This document shows, in pieces, positions 25,710 to 33,660 of a DNA stretch of 64,000 nucleotides (position 1 is the stretch's first letter; each line of letters opens with the position of its first letter). Made by a program: the position numbers and the translations under genes. A model generated the notes under the pieces. It worked only from the letters and a program-made list of their open reading frames with translations, made no database searches and had not been told where the DNA came from. Origin of the DNA: an uncultured Ruminococcus sp. (GTDB lineage Bacteria > Bacillota > Clostridia > Oscillospirales > Ruminococcaceae); contig CALXIQ010000022.1 of assembly GCA_944388405.1 (NCBI GenBank), positions 1 through 64,000 of the forward strand, read 5' to 3'.

Positions 25710-27071
25710 TTATCTATCGGAAAGAGGAACATATTCTCTTTCCTCTGAAACGCTTTTGTATGCAGGACGAATGATTTTTCCTGCATTGATAAGCTCCTCC
25801 ATTCGATGAGCTGACCAGCCGGCAATTCGTGCAACAGCGAAAATCGGTGTGTAAAGCTCCATGGGAAGCCCCAGCATGCTGTAAGCAAAGCCGCTGTAAA
25901 AATCCACGTTTGCGCTGACGCCTTTGTAAATCCTCTTTTCTTTTGCAATTACCTTTGGAGCAAGCTCCTCAACCTTGGCATAAAGGTTAAACTCATCGGT
26001 AAGACCCTTTTCCTGTGAAAGGCTTTGAACAAACTTTCTGAAAACCCGAGCTCTCGGGTCAGAAATGGAGTACACAGCGTGACCCATACCATAGATTAAT
26101 CCCGCCTTGTCAAACGCTTCTTTGTGGAGAAGTTTGGTAAGGTAGTCTTCGATTGCAGCGTCGTCGTTCCAGTCGTGAACGTTTGCTTTCAGGTCGTCAA
26201 ACATCTTCATTACCTTGATATTGGCTCCTCCGTGCTTCGGGCCCTTGAGAGAGCACAAAGCTGCGGCGATTGCCGAATAGGTGTCTGTTCCCGAGGAAGT
26301 CACCACACGGGTAGTGAAGGTGGAGTTGTTTCCGCCGCCATGTTCTGCATGAAGCACTAAAGCTATGTCAAGCACCTTGGCTTCCAGCTCTGTATATTTG
26401 CAGTCGGGGCGCAGCAGATAAAGAATGTTTTCGGCAGTTGATTTTTCAGGGTCGGGAAGATGTATAAAAAAGCTTTGCTTTCCGATATAAAAATTAAAAG
26501 CCTGAAAACCATAAACGGAAAGTATGGGAAAAACCGCAATAAGCTGCAGGCACTGCCTCATAACGTTGTCAAGAGAAATATCATTGGCGTTTGAATCGTA
26601 GGAATGAAGGGTAAGCACGCTTTTCGCCAGGGTATTCATCATATCGTCGCTGGGTGCTTTCATTATAACGTCCCTTACGAAATTGGTAGGCAGGGTTCTG
26701 TATTCCCCAAGCAGCCTTGAGAAATCGTCAAACTGTTTTTTGTTGGGAAGCTCGCCGTACAGCAGCAGGTAAACAATCTCCTCAAAACCAAAGCGCTTGT
26801 CCTTGACAAAGCCGTCAATAATGCTTTTTACGTTTATACCGCGGTAAAACAGCTCGCCGTCGCATGGCACGGAAACGCCGTCCTTAACAACGGTAGACCT
26901 GACTTCCGAGATTTCGGTAAGCCCTGCAAGAACGCCTTTGCCGTTTATATCTCTCAGACCTCTTTTTACGTCATATTTTGCATAAAGGTCAGGGTCTATC
27001 TGATTGTGTTCAATGCATTTGCGTGTAAGTTCTCTTATCTCATCTGTAATATCGGAATAATTGTGTCCCAT
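25710..27071 (-). CDS. Citrate synthase
   Basis: A 453-residue citrate synthase that condenses oxaloacetate and acetyl-CoA (2-methylcitrate synthase is possible). Catalytic motifs: HAEHGGGNNSTFT (about 255-267), KGPKHGGAN (about 290-298, catalytic His) and GMGHAVYSISDPRA (about 346-359, His) with the catalytic Asp expected further on. The N-terminal FEEIVYLLLYGELPNK (about 96-111) is typical of the type II Gram-positive group. RBS AGGGAGG on the minus strand (about 27078-27084). It sits 18 nt downstream of a MarR regulator whose promoter carries a palindromic operator, so the pair is probably co-regulated. Confidence 0.93.
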   Translation of the reverse strand: MGHNYSDITDEIRELTRKCIEHNQIDPDLYAKYDVKRGLRDINGKGVLAGLTEISEVRSTVVKDGVSVPCDGELFYRGINVKSIIDGFVKDKRFGFEEIVYLLLYGELPNKKQFDDFSRLLGEYRTLPTNFVRDVIMKAPSDDMMNTLAKSVLTLHSYDSNANDISLDNVMRQCLQLIAVFPILSVYGFQAFNFYIGKQSFFIHLPDPEKSTAENILYLLRPDCKYTELEAKVLDIALVLHAEHGGGNNSTFTTRVVTSSGTDTYSAIAAALCSLKGPKHGGANIKVMKMFDDLKANVHDWNDDAAIEDYLTKLLHKEAFDKAGLIYGMGHAVYSISDPRARVFRKFVQSLSQEKGLTDEFNLYAKVEELAPKVIAKEKRIYKGVSANVDFYSGFAYSMLGLPMELYTPIFAVARIAGWSAHRMEELINAGKIIRPAYKSVSEEREYVPLSDR

Positions 27072-27089
27072 TCTTTTTACCTCCCTGAA

Positions 27090-27524
27090 TTATTCGTTAA
27101 GATATATAGCGGCATTTTCCGCTACTTTAATTATAAGTCTGCTTACCATTTCAATTTCTTCGTCAGTAAGTCCTTTGCACAGCTTCTGGTTAATTTCGTC
27201 CTTTACTTCATAAATACGCTTAACCACAGGCAATCCTTTTTCGGTAACGAAAGCGTGCCTCCGCCTGCCATCGGCTTCATCGCCCTCTATTCTGATGTAA
27301 TCAAGCTTTTGCAGCTTTTTTACCGAGCGGGTGATTGTGCTTTTATCAAAGCCGCCGTTATGGGCAATGTCGGCAAGATTGATGCCCGGGTTTTCATAGA
27401 TGTTTATAAGAAAAAACTGCTGACCGCTTCCGATTCCAAACTGCTTAAGCGCACGGTCGTAATATCCCTTACATTCTCTTGTTATTATTGAAGTATATTT
27501 GCTGAATCTGTACTGGGTATCCAT
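27090..27524 (-). CDS. MarR family transcriptional regulator
   Basis: A 144-residue winged-helix repressor. Start at MDTQYRFSKY, behind ACGGAGGCA (27533-27541 region); a longer in-frame start would lie inside the promoter. The recognition helix region is INLADIAHNGGFDKSTITRS (about 49-68), followed by the wing IRIEGDEADGRRRHAFVTEKG (split here by a turn) and C-terminal dimer helices. The gene's own promoter is overlapped by a perfect inverted repeat, so autoregulation is likely. Its only operon partner is citrate synthase. The ligand is unknown. Confidence 0.92.
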   Translation of the reverse strand: MDTQYRFSKYTSIITRECKGYYDRALKQFGIGSGQQFFLINIYENPGINLADIAHNGGFDKSTITRSVKKLQKLDYIRIEGDEADGRRRHAFVTEKGLPVVKRIYEVKDEINQKLCKGLTDEEIEMVSRLIIKVAENAAIYLNE

Positions 27525-27544
27525 ACAGCTGCCTCCGTATAGAT

Positions 27545-27562
27545 TAGTTGAGTATACAACTA
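27545..27562 (-). promoter_or_regulatory. Palindromic operator for the MarR-citrate synthase operon
   Basis: Perfect inverted repeat TAGTTG-AGTATA-CAACTA (27545-27562) starting at the edge of the -10 box and covering the transcription start, a classical MarR repression site. Confidence 0.75.
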
Positions 27563-27590
27563 TTATAACACAAAATAGTTTACAAGTCAA
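27562..27590 (-). promoter_or_regulatory. Sigma-A promoter of the MarR-citrate synthase operon
   Basis: Minus strand TTGACT (27590-27585), 17-bp spacer, TATAAT (27567-27562). Confidence 0.85.
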
Positions 27591-27618
27591 CCTTTTTCAC
27601 CAAACTTTCACAAACCGC

Positions 27619-27647
27619 TTGAAAATACAAAAAATATTTTGTATAAT
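27619..27647 (+). promoter_or_regulatory. Sigma-A promoter of ybaK
   Basis: TTGAAA (27619-27624), 17-bp spacer, TATAAT (27642-27647), divergent from the MarR promoter. Confidence 0.75.
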
Positions 27648-27663
27648 TAAATAGGAAAGGAAA

Positions 27664-28146
27664 GTGACGACCTTGGAACAAAAAACAAATGTAATGAGAA
27701 TACTTGACCAAAAGAAAATTAAATATTCGGAGTATACATATGCGGCAACGGGAGCGGTCAGCGGCGTTGAGGTTGCAAAGGCTCTGGGGCAGAATCCTGA
27801 CCATGTATTCAAAACTCTTGTAACGCTCAGCACCAAATCAAAAAAATACTATGTATTTATGGTTCCCGTAGCGCAGGAGCTTGACCTTAAAAAGGCGGCT
27901 AAAGCTGTGGGAGAGAAGTCAATAGAAATGCTCAAATCAAAAGAGCTTTTGCCTCTGACCGGGTATGTTCACGGCGGCTGTTCGCCAATCGGCATGAAAA
28001 AGCAGTTTGTCACTACCATAGACAAAACCGCCGAAAACTATGACACCATAATTTTCAGCGGCGGAAAAATCGGCTTTCAGGTGGAGTTATCTTTAAGCGA
28101 CCTTCGCAAAATTATTTCCGTTAAATCGGCGGATATTACGGTGTGA
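27664..28146 (+). CDS. ybaK: Cys-tRNA(Pro) deacylase, YbaK/EbsC family
   Basis: A protein of about 160 residues that hydrolyses mischarged Cys-tRNA(Pro) or related aminoacyl-tRNAs. Characteristic phrases are KTNVMRILDQKKI near the N-terminus, KTLVTLSTKSKKYYVFMVPV (about 56-75), and GYVHGGCSPIGMKKQFVTTID (about 100-120, broken by a turn), including the GxxSPxG loop of YbaK. The start is either GTG 27664 or TTG 27673; the latter has better spacing from AGGAAAGG (27652-27660) and gives MEQKTNVMRIL. Transcribed divergently from the MarR operon. Confidence 0.9.
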   Translation: MTTLEQKTNVMRILDQKKIKYSEYTYAATGAVSGVEVAKALGQNPDHVFKTLVTLSTKSKKYYVFMVPVAQELDLKKAAKAVGEKSIEMLKSKELLPLTGYVHGGCSPIGMKKQFVTTIDKTAENYDTIIFSGGKIGFQVELSLSDLRKIISVKSADITV

Positions 28147-28172
28147 TTTTATGTAACCCAATAGCTGAAACT

Positions 28173-28205
28173 AAAAAAGAGCGCTCCTTTCGGAACGCTC
28201 TTTTA
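28173..28205. terminator. Bidirectional terminator between ybaK and the GH31 gene
   Basis: Stem AAAAAAGAGCG (28173-28183) pairs with CGCTCTTTT (28196-28204) around a short inner loop, with A and T runs on both sides, so it can serve both convergent genes. Confidence 0.8.
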
Positions 28206-28221
28206 TGTTATATTGTCCAGA

Positions 28222-30564
28222 TTAAAGCTCAATAATAACCTTTCCGCCTGCAGTAGGATGAACATCCACAACCTTGCCCACAGAAGCAATCTCAATTTTG
28301 AAAGAATCGGGTGTGTCGGTGTATGAGCACTCTATCTTGTTGCCATTGCGCTTTGCAGAAAGCTCAAACACCTTATTGCTCTCGGTGTTGTAAATAGGAC
28401 ATACAGCAGTTTTACCGTCCTCAAGCTCATAAATCTTAAATGTAGTGCCGTCAAGATAATCATACTCAACATCTCTTACAAATTTACCGTAAGGAATAAT
28501 GCTGTTAGGCTTTGCAAGCGCAGGAATCTCAAAGTAGGAGCACTTGTGCTTGTACCACTTGCCGCCCTCAAGCACCTTGCCGGTAATTATGTCTGTCCAC
28601 TTACCCTCGGGGAGGTAGTATTCTGCAATTCCCTCATCATTAAGTATCGGCGCAACCAGTATATTGTCGCCGAACATATACTGTCTGTCAAGAGTGAGGC
28701 AGGTGGGGTCGTCAGCGTAGTCAATAACCATCGCTCTCATCATAGGAACACCGACATTGTGGGTCTTTATAGCCTGAGCCCAGATATAAGGCATAAGCTG
28801 TCCCTTGAGCTTTGTAAAGAATCTCAGAACATCGCAGGATTCCTCATCAAACAGCCAAGGCACTCTGTAGGATGTACTTCCGTGGAGACGGCTGTGGGAT
28901 GAGAACATTCCGAATGCCGACCATCTCTTGTAAATATCAGGAGTAGCTGTTGTTTCAAAGCCTGCCATATCGTGAGAAGTGTAACCGAATCCTGAAATGC
29001 AAAGCGAGATACAGCCTCTAACAACCTCAGCCATTGAGTTGTAATTACCCGAGCAGTCGCCGCCCCAGTGTACAGGGAACTTCTGACAGCCTGCTGTTGC
29101 CGAACGAGCGAAAAGACAAGCCTTGTTTTCGCCGTAATATTCTTTCAGCACATTAAATACACACTCGTTGTAGAGATATGTATAGTAGTTGTGCATCTTG
29201 ATTGGGTCAGCGCCATTATGGTATACAATATCTCTGGTGGGTATTCTCTCACCAAAGTCGGTTTTGAATGTGTCAACGCCCATTTCGCACAACTTTCTCA
29301 GATAGCCGGCATACCATTCGCACGCCTCAGGATTTGTAAAGTCTACAATAGCCATTCCCGGCTGCCATTCGTCGCACTGGAATACCGAACCGTCTTTTTT
29401 CTTGATAAAGTATCCACCCTTTACGCCCTCGTCAAACAGCCTTGAACGCTGACCGACATAAGGGTTAATCCATACGCAGGTTTTAAGCCCCTTGTTCTCA
29501 TGAAGTCTCTTGAGCATTGCGGGAGGATCAGGGAACTGGGATTTATCCCACTCAAAGTTGCACCACTCAAAGCCCTTCATCCAGAAGCAGTCAAAGTGGA
29601 ACACCTGAAGAGGAATATCTCTTTCAGCCATGCCGTCAATAAAGGAATTGATAGTATCCTCATCGTAATTGGTGGTGAAGGACGTGGTGAGCCACAAACC
29701 AAATGAAAATGCAGGGGGAAGTGAAGGCTTTCCGGTAAGAGTCGTATAGCCGTCAAGAACCTGCGTAAGGTTTTCGCCGCCGAAGAAATAATACTCCATA
29801 TTCTCGCCCGGTACAGTCATTGAAACCTTTGAAACAGTGTCAGAGCACACCTCGTAGGAAACCTTATCTGAGCTGTTTACAAATACTCCGTAACCTCTTG
29901 AGGAAACAAAGAATGGTACCGATTTATATGACTGGTCGGTACAGGTTCCTGCGTCTGAGTTCCATATCTCAACGGTCTGTCCGTTCTTGGCAAATGTGGT
30001 GAATTTCTCTCCGAAGCCGTAGAAATACTCGCCAACCGTTGTGTCAAACTGTTCACGAATGTAAGTTCTGTGTGGGTCGGCAGGGTAATTCCAGAACCGA
30101 TCGTCCTCATATGTGTTAAGTCTTGCCTGCTGCTTAAAGCCGCTTTCAAAGATAACACCGGTAGAACGCCAGCCGCCGCTGGTAAGCTTCTTATCCTTGT
30201 AGAAATACTGAACGCTCCAGGTTTCCTTTGAAACTACAACCTTTGTGTCCCCTGAAACAACAACCGCTTCCTTGTCAGTAATCGTTACCATCGGCTTGTA
30301 GGAGCCTTCGTTCAGGACAAAGTGAGGGCCGTTGTCGGCATAGCCCTTGTGATGAGTAATATTTACTCTTATACAGTTTTCCTGAGTTGAAGTAAATGTG
30401 ATTTCCAGATTTGCGCTTCCCAGCATCATTGCTCTGTTGTAAATCACAAAAGGAGTAGCAACAACCAGAATACCGTTTTCGATTTCCTCGACTTCGAAAG
30501 CCTGATTTGCATAGTTGACTTCATAACCTCTTTGATTAAGCCAGAATCCGTCTGCAAACTTCAT
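28222..30564 (-). CDS. Alpha-xylosidase/alpha-glucosidase, GH31 (YicI-like)
   Basis: A 780-residue cytosolic glycosidase. Start MKFADGFWLNQRGYEV, behind CGGGAGG on the minus strand; a longer frame would include the promoter leader. The nucleophile Asp is in VDTFKTDFGERIPTRD (about 410-425), the KTDFGE form seen in alpha-xylosidases such as YicI. The acid/base Asp is in HWGGDCSGNY (about 484-493). FHFDCFWMKGFEWCNFEWD lines the substrate pocket. No signal peptide, so it acts on imported xyloglucan-type oligosaccharides. The leader holds a palindrome that may be an operator. Alpha-xylosidase is favoured over alpha-glucosidase but not proven. Confidence 0.9.
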   Translation of the reverse strand: MKFADGFWLNQRGYEVNYANQAFEVEEIENGILVVATPFVIYNRAMMLGSANLEITFTSTQENCIRVNITHHKGYADNGPHFVLNEGSYKPMVTITDKEAVVVSGDTKVVVSKETWSVQYFYKDKKLTSGGWRSTGVIFESGFKQQARLNTYEDDRFWNYPADPHRTYIREQFDTTVGEYFYGFGEKFTTFAKNGQTVEIWNSDAGTCTDQSYKSVPFFVSSRGYGVFVNSSDKVSYEVCSDTVSKVSMTVPGENMEYYFFGGENLTQVLDGYTTLTGKPSLPPAFSFGLWLTTSFTTNYDEDTINSFIDGMAERDIPLQVFHFDCFWMKGFEWCNFEWDKSQFPDPPAMLKRLHENKGLKTCVWINPYVGQRSRLFDEGVKGGYFIKKKDGSVFQCDEWQPGMAIVDFTNPEACEWYAGYLRKLCEMGVDTFKTDFGERIPTRDIVYHNGADPIKMHNYYTYLYNECVFNVLKEYYGENKACLFARSATAGCQKFPVHWGGDCSGNYNSMAEVVRGCISLCISGFGYTSHDMAGFETTATPDIYKRWSAFGMFSSHSRLHGSTSYRVPWLFDEESCDVLRFFTKLKGQLMPYIWAQAIKTHNVGVPMMRAMVIDYADDPTCLTLDRQYMFGDNILVAPILNDEGIAEYYLPEGKWTDIITGKVLEGGKWYKHKCSYFEIPALAKPNSIIPYGKFVRDVEYDYLDGTTFKIYELEDGKTAVCPIYNTESNKVFELSAKRNGNKIECSYTDTPDSFKIEIASVGKVVDVHPTAGGKVIIEL

Positions 30565-30625
30565 GTGATAAACCTCCCGAATATTATTTTGTACAGTAAA
30601 ATATAAAAAAATGAAATTATCAACC

Positions 30626-30642
30626 GGGAAACTGCATTTCCC
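30626..30642. promoter_or_regulatory. Palindrome in the GH31 gene leader (candidate operator)
   Basis: GGGAAA-CTGCA-TTTCCC (30626-30642), an inverted repeat with perfect 6-bp arms, 11 bp downstream of the -10 box and thus near the transcription start. A sugar-responsive repressor site is a reasonable guess. Confidence 0.5.
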
Positions 30643-30653
30643 TTTCAATACTT

Positions 30654-30682
30654 ATTTTATAGCACATTCGCTCGAATTGCAA
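30654..30682 (-). promoter_or_regulatory. Promoter of the GH31 gene with overlapping palindrome
   Basis: Minus strand TTGCAA (30682-30677), 17-bp spacer, TAAAAT (30659-30654). A near-palindrome ATTCG-CT-CGAAT (30666-30677) lies in the spacer. Confidence 0.6.
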
Positions 30683-30809
30683 TAGTAAAATAATATTAAG
30701 TTTTATTATTTTAAGATTATATCAGTATAAAACTTAAATAATAAGTGAATTGATTTCGAATTTTGATAAAAACGGTATATGTAACTGTCGTGCGGTGAGC
30801 CTGAGAGGC

Positions 30810-31493
30810 TTACAAAAGCAGAGATATACTGTAGAGTACGGAGAGGTGAATAGGATAATAAAGATAAAATAAATTTTTCATTGGATACTTGCCTCGGCTT
30901 CCGTTGTAGCAGGCAAGAGGCAGGAGGGCCGTAAAGGACCACCACTGTATTCCGCCCAGCTCAAGACTTACCGCTGCTATTCCGAGGGCACAAAGCGCGA
31001 GCTGTTCTAACCTGTTTCTTCCGATATAAATTAGGACGGGAAGCATAACGCCTGCAAAGCCGTAATCCACCCCAAAGCCTGTGATGAGCTGCGGCAGAAG
31101 CAGCGTTACGATAGCCGAGGCGGCTACGGCAGCAGCAAAGAGCGGTGTGCTGTATTTGTCGCTGCGGCAGCGATCAAGGGCGAAAATTACGACAGCAGAC
31201 ATAGTAAAAGTGACAAATATGCACATATAAATACTGTCAGCCACAAGGTAGTAAGCGGCCTGACACACCAAACCGAATAAAGCCAGCCTTGCCGTATATT
31301 TTCCCTTGTTCCGTGTGTAGCGGCAGCCTTCCGCTATCATATAAGCGAAAATGGGGAATGCCGCTCGTCCTATAATGCGGAGTATTCGTACAGAGGGAAA
31401 GAGTATCATGCCTATATGGTCGATTGTCATAATGATAAGAGCAAGCAGTTTGAGGGAGGTGCCGCTCAAACCGTGTATGCGTGACTTGTCCAT
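30810..31493 (-). CDS. TraX family membrane protein
   Basis: A 227-residue polytopic protein starting MDKSRIHGLSGTSLKLLALI. The signature IIMTIDHIGMILFP (about 20-33) followed by LRIIGRAAFPIFAYMIAEG (about 38-56) defines the TraX family, named for the F-pilin acetylase but common in Firmicutes without conjugation genes. About seven hydrophobic segments are visible. The C-terminus FYLYYPIHLSVLYSISLLL is also typical. No conjugation gene is nearby, so an acyl transfer on a surface molecule is an inference only. RBS AAGGAGA on the minus strand. Confidence 0.85.
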   Translation of the reverse strand: MDKSRIHGLSGTSLKLLALIIMTIDHIGMILFPSVRILRIIGRAAFPIFAYMIAEGCRYTRNKGKYTARLALFGLVCQAAYYLVADSIYMCIFVTFTMSAVVIFALDRCRSDKYSTPLFAAAVAASAIVTLLLPQLITGFGVDYGFAGVMLPVLIYIGRNRLEQLALCALGIAAVSLELGGIQWWSFTALLPLACYNGSRGKYPMKNLFYLYYPIHLSVLYSISLLL

Positions 31494-31759
31494 TTTGTTC
31501 TCTCCTTGTATAATTTTGTAGTAGATATTAAGGATAATCTGTAACTAAACAAAAGCATCGCAAAACCCAAGGTTAAGCGATGCTTTCGGCAGAGGAGACG
31601 TGGTTTGAACCAACAACTGTCGCAAAGGCGGAGCATTTACATATTTTTCTCTGAAACACCGCATAAGCTTTCAGACAGGGCATATAACCTTGATTATATA
31701 TTAAAATATTAATGTGCGGCTAAGAGCGTTATTTAAGCTTGCAAAGTCTTATAAATAAG
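31494..31759. other. Intergenic gap between capA-like and traX-like genes
   Basis: Apart from a terminator hairpin (31552-31586) this 266-bp gap holds a tRNA T-arm-like phrase at about 31588-31620 (GGTTTGAACC) without the rest of a tRNA. No coding sequence. Confidence 0.4.
31552..31586 (-). terminator. Intrinsic terminator downstream of the CapA gene
   Basis: Perfect 10-bp stem AAAGCATCGC (31552-31561) / GCGATGCTTT (31577-31586); on the minus strand it is followed by TGTTTAG, so it stops transcription coming from the CapA gene before traX. Confidence 0.65.
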
Positions 31760-33013
31760 CTATTCGATTGATAAAAACTCATCGGGAATATATGACAGAC
31801 AAGCTTCCACCGAATCTCTTGTAAAGCCGGAAACATAGTTTCTTAAAAACAACTCGTCGGTGTATTCCGCATAGGGATAGACGGTGCAGTTGTACCAGTT
31901 TGAATTGTAAGACTGAGCTTCAAAGTGAGAAATTATCGGTATTGCCTTTACATTTTCAAAAGTAATTTCATCCGTGTCGTAATTTTTTACCACCTCAAGG
32001 TCGCCGATAATTCCCACAAGGGATTTGGTGTCATACATAGTAGAGATGAAGTTACCAAGTCCATAGTAAACAAATGCCTGTCCGCCGTCCGGCTTGTCAA
32101 GATATTCACAGGTGGATACGGTATGCGACTGAGTGCCGATAATAAGGTCTGCGCCCCATTCCACCAGCTTTGGGGTAAGGGTTATCTGCTGGTCATTAAG
32201 CTCGTTGAGGATTTCCGTGCCGTAGTGACAGGAAATCACCACCACATCGGCAATCTCATCAGCCTGTCTAATCTGGCGCTCTATTGTAGCTTCGTCTGAA
32301 AGATAGATAACCTGTGCGCCGTCGCCGCTGAGAGAAAAACCGTTGGTGTGCTCGGTATATCCCAGAAACGCAAAGGTAATATCGTTTACCGTCATCGTCT
32401 TTATATTTTCACAATCTTCCTGAGAACGATATGCGCCGTAGTGCACAACTCCCTTTGAATCCCAGTAATCAAGCGACGATATAAGCGCCTCCTCGCCCTT
32501 ATCAAGCACGTGATTGTTAGCCATGGATATTGCATTAAAGCCCAAGTCGTCCACAACCTCGTCGCCCAGTTCTGTGGGGGTGGCAAAAGTCGGAAATGTT
32601 GACGGCTGGCAGTAATCGGTAACGAGAGTTTCCTGATTAAGCACAGCAACGTCAGCGCCCTCGATATATTTCTTTACATGCTCGTAGCAGTAGGAGAAAT
32701 CATATTCAACTCCGCCGCCTTTTTCAAGAGCTTCCAGATAGATGTTATCGTGAATAAGGTTATCCCCCACGCACACCAGACGAGCAGAGGTTGTACCCGT
32801 AGGTTCTTTAGGCTTCGATGATTCTTCAACCGTTGGTACGGACGAAGACTGAGTGTCGGAATTTGTCGGTTCGGTAATAACAACAGAATTATCCTCGCTT
32901 ACGGTATCGTTGTTATTTATAGGCGTGCCTGAGCAGGAAGCAAGCGAAACCGCATATATAGCGGCAACAGTGGCGGAGATAATGACTTTTGAGCGGTTAA
33001 AATATCTGTTCAT
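31760..33013 (-). CDS. CapA family lipoprotein (poly-gamma-glutamate capsule type metallophosphatase fold)
   Basis: A 417-residue lipoprotein: signal peptide with lipobox LASC (Cys near residue 27), a Ser/Thr/Pro linker (about 28-75), then a PGA_cap metallophosphatase domain. Metal-site motifs: CVGDNLIHD (about 81-89), LNQETLVTDY, ANNHVLDKGEEAL (about 165-177), SCHYGTE (about 250-256), GTQSHTVS and YGLGNFIST (about 318-326). CapA proteins act outside the membrane in poly-gamma-glutamate or related polymer handling. No capB or capC is nearby, so the polymer is unknown. RBS AAAGGAC on the minus strand (33020-33026). Single gene with a divergent promoter. Confidence 0.9.
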   Translation of the reverse strand: MNRYFNRSKVIISATVAAIYAVSLASCSGTPINNNDTVSEDNSVVITEPTNSDTQSSSVPTVEESSKPKEPTGTTSARLVCVGDNLIHDNIYLEALEKGGGVEYDFSYCYEHVKKYIEGADVAVLNQETLVTDYCQPSTFPTFATPTELGDEVVDDLGFNAISMANNHVLDKGEEALISSLDYWDSKGVVHYGAYRSQEDCENIKTMTVNDITFAFLGYTEHTNGFSLSGDGAQVIYLSDEATIERQIRQADEIADVVVISCHYGTEILNELNDQQITLTPKLVEWGADLIIGTQSHTVSTCEYLDKPDGGQAFVYYGLGNFISTMYDTKSLVGIIGDLEVVKNYDTDEITFENVKAIPIISHFEAQSYNSNWYNCTVYPYAEYTDELFLRNYVSGFTRDSVEACLSYIPDEFLSIE

Positions 33014-33016
33014 ATG

Positions 33017-33082
33017 TTGTCCTTTCTAAAACATCATGTTATAATGTATATAAATTATAACATACGTTATCCGATTATACAA
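33017..33082. promoter_or_regulatory. Overlapping divergent promoters around a perfect 10-bp palindrome
   Basis: Inverted repeat ATGTTATAAT (33036-33045) / ATTATAACAT (33054-33063) with an 8-bp spacer. Each arm holds a TATAAT: plus strand -35 TTGTCC (33017-33022), 17 bp, -10 33040-33045; minus strand -35 TTGTAT (33082-33077), 17 bp, -10 33059-33054. The two promoters face each other, so polymerase cannot occupy both at once. Confidence 0.65.
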
Positions 33083-33136
33083 GATTTTTTGTCATTTTTT
33101 CTAAAAAAACTACTTAAATCGAAAGAGGGTGTGCAA

Positions 33137-33574
33137 ATGAAACTGTTCATAGACGCCGATGGCTGTCCTGTTGTGGAAATTGCAGTAACTACAGCGCAAC
33201 GCTTCGGCTTGAAAACGGTGATTATTTCCGATACCTCTCACGAATATCAAAGCGATTACGCCGAAATCATTAAGGTGGACAAAGGCGCCGACAGCGTGGA
33301 TTTTAAGCTGGTAAATCTGATTGAAGCGGGCGACATTGCAATTACTCAGGATTACGGACTTGCCGCAATGGTGCTTGCGAAAAAGGGTATTCCTATACGA
33401 CAGGACGGGCTTGTGTACAGCGACAAAAATATTGACGCTCTTCTTGCCCAAAGGCACACTGCCGGAAAAATCCGCAGAGCAGGCGGAAGGCTAAAAGAAA
33501 GCCGCAAAAGAACCAAAGAGGAAGATGAAGCTTTTTATAAATCTCTTTGTGAAATTATAATGAAAAATAAATAA
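33137..33574 (+). CDS. YaiI/YqxD family protein (DUF188)
   Basis: A 146-residue protein starting MKLFIDADGCPVVEIAV, the usual N-terminus of the family; a longer in-frame extension over the promoter lacks conservation and was rejected. Other conserved phrases are KGADSVDFKLVNLIEAGDIA, ITQDYGLAAMVLAKKG and a basic tail RRAGGRLKESRKRTKEED. The domain is PIN-like with acidic residues in the correct places (IDADGCPV, TQDYGLA), so nuclease activity is possible, but no function is established. RBS GAGGGTG (33125-33131). Confidence 0.88.
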   Translation: MKLFIDADGCPVVEIAVTTAQRFGLKTVIISDTSHEYQSDYAEIIKVDKGADSVDFKLVNLIEAGDIAITQDYGLAAMVLAKKGIPIRQDGLVYSDKNIDALLAQRHTAGKIRRAGGRLKESRKRTKEEDEAFYKSLCEIIMKNK

Positions 33575-33660
33575 AGTACTGGATTTTATTTAGAGAATGT
33601 GCTATAATTCCAGTAATGAATTGTTGAAATTCATTATTGCTTTTGAAAGAGGTTGAAAAT

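Noticed and set aside
30810..31493. TraX as evidence for a conjugative element
   Set aside because: TraX-family proteins are common chromosomal genes in Firmicutes and no other conjugation gene is near.
31586..31640. tRNA-like segment with GGTTTGAACC on either strand
   Set aside because: Only a degenerate T-arm can be drawn (3 of 5 stem pairs). No anticodon arm, D arm or matching acceptor strand is present, so no tRNA is called; at most a remnant.
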